From Chara braunii (lineage: Eukaryota; Streptophyta; Charophyceae; Charales; Characeae), in assembly GCA_003427395.1 (NCBI GenBank), contig BFEA01000300.1, positions 59,045-99,997 of the forward strand: a stretch of DNA of 40,953 nt, written 5' to 3'. Below, in pieces: positions 40,762 through 40,953 of this stretch. Below the pieces are notes generated by a model that was given only the letters and a program-made list of their open reading frames with translations, ran no database searches and was not told the origin of the DNA. How positions within the stretch are numbered: the stretch's first letter is position 1; each line of letters begins with the position of its first letter. The position numbers and the translations under genes are program-made.

Positions 40762-40953
40762 TCCCCTCTTTTTAAACTTTAAAGTCCCTCCCCTCTTTTT
40801 TTCTTCAAGAAGTGAAATTTCAGGCCACTCGCATCGGAGAATTTGAATTGGCTTTTCAAGGCGACTTAAAAGGGTTTGTCTTTACGAGTGAGGATCCTCC
40901 GTTCTCTTTAAAAAACAAATGACGATCCTCAATTCTCTCAACCCCCCTCCCCC
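40762..40953. other. No gene seen
   Basis: Repeated CCCTCTTTTT words (40765, 40790) and AT-rich DNA to the window end. Confidence 0.4.

Noticed and set aside
1-40953. CRISPR arrays, rRNA genes, intact tRNA genes, bacterial operons
   Set aside because: No spaced identical repeats of CRISPR type, no rRNA core sequences, and no complete cloverleaf on either strand.

Overview
The window looks like repeat-rich nuclear DNA of a plant-lineage eukaryote. There are no bacterial operons or ribosome binding sites. Instead there are gypsy-type gag/protease reading frames, several decayed LINEs, a tRNA-like SINE, long microsatellites, one GT-AG intron candidate, TATA and AATAAA signals, and assembly gaps. 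The layout of the first gag (short N-terminal tag, long Lys/Glu coiled coil, retrotransposon gag core, CCHC knuckle) reminds me of elements in charophyte algae such as Chara. That is recollection, not proof.

Layout. 1-3.5 kb: gypsy leader, frameshifted gag with a foldback inserted near its start, and a retropepsin reading frame. 4.3-4.7 kb: dense short hairpins. 4.8-6.4 kb: the best spliced gene model, a basic protein with a GRGT repeat tail. 7.2-7.4 kb: 13/52-bp minisatellite. 8.5-9.5 kb: two tandem paralogous small reading frames, the second broken by one extra base. 9.7-10.6 kb: inverted duplication holding a LINE 3' end. 10.7-11.3 kb: sequence gap. 11.3-12.4 kb: minus-strand terminal exon and 3'UTR with poly(A), interrupted by a leftover Nextera mate-pair junction adapter. 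13.5-14.8 kb: second hairpin cluster and a ~250-bp tandem duplication. 15.3-18.6 kb: second gypsy relic (leader rich in TGACGTG, then broken gag). 18.6-21.4 kb: AT-rich, no gene. 21.4-21.7 and 25.4-25.9 kb: a composite foldback repeat family. 22.2-24.6 kb: LINE 3' part, minus strand. 26.5-27.0 kb: LINE endonuclease relic. 28.4-35.3 kb: a nearly full-length dead LINE, minus strand. 36.5 kb: tRNA-like SINE (partial second copy at 28.4 kb). 37.0 kb: small membrane-protein gene. 38-41 kb: low-complexity DNA, a pre-miRNA-like hairpin, a CT-rich tandem array and a TIR-like element.

Most content is mobile DNA and its debris. The best host-gene candidates are 4980-5985 (+), 8558-8911 (+), 37000-37227 (+) and the exon at 11966-12403 (-). 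The most interesting unexplained items are the tandem paralog pair, the pre-miRNA-like hairpin, the composite foldback family and the hairpin clusters. The adapter at 12064-12101 is a concrete assembly error that breaks a reading frame.
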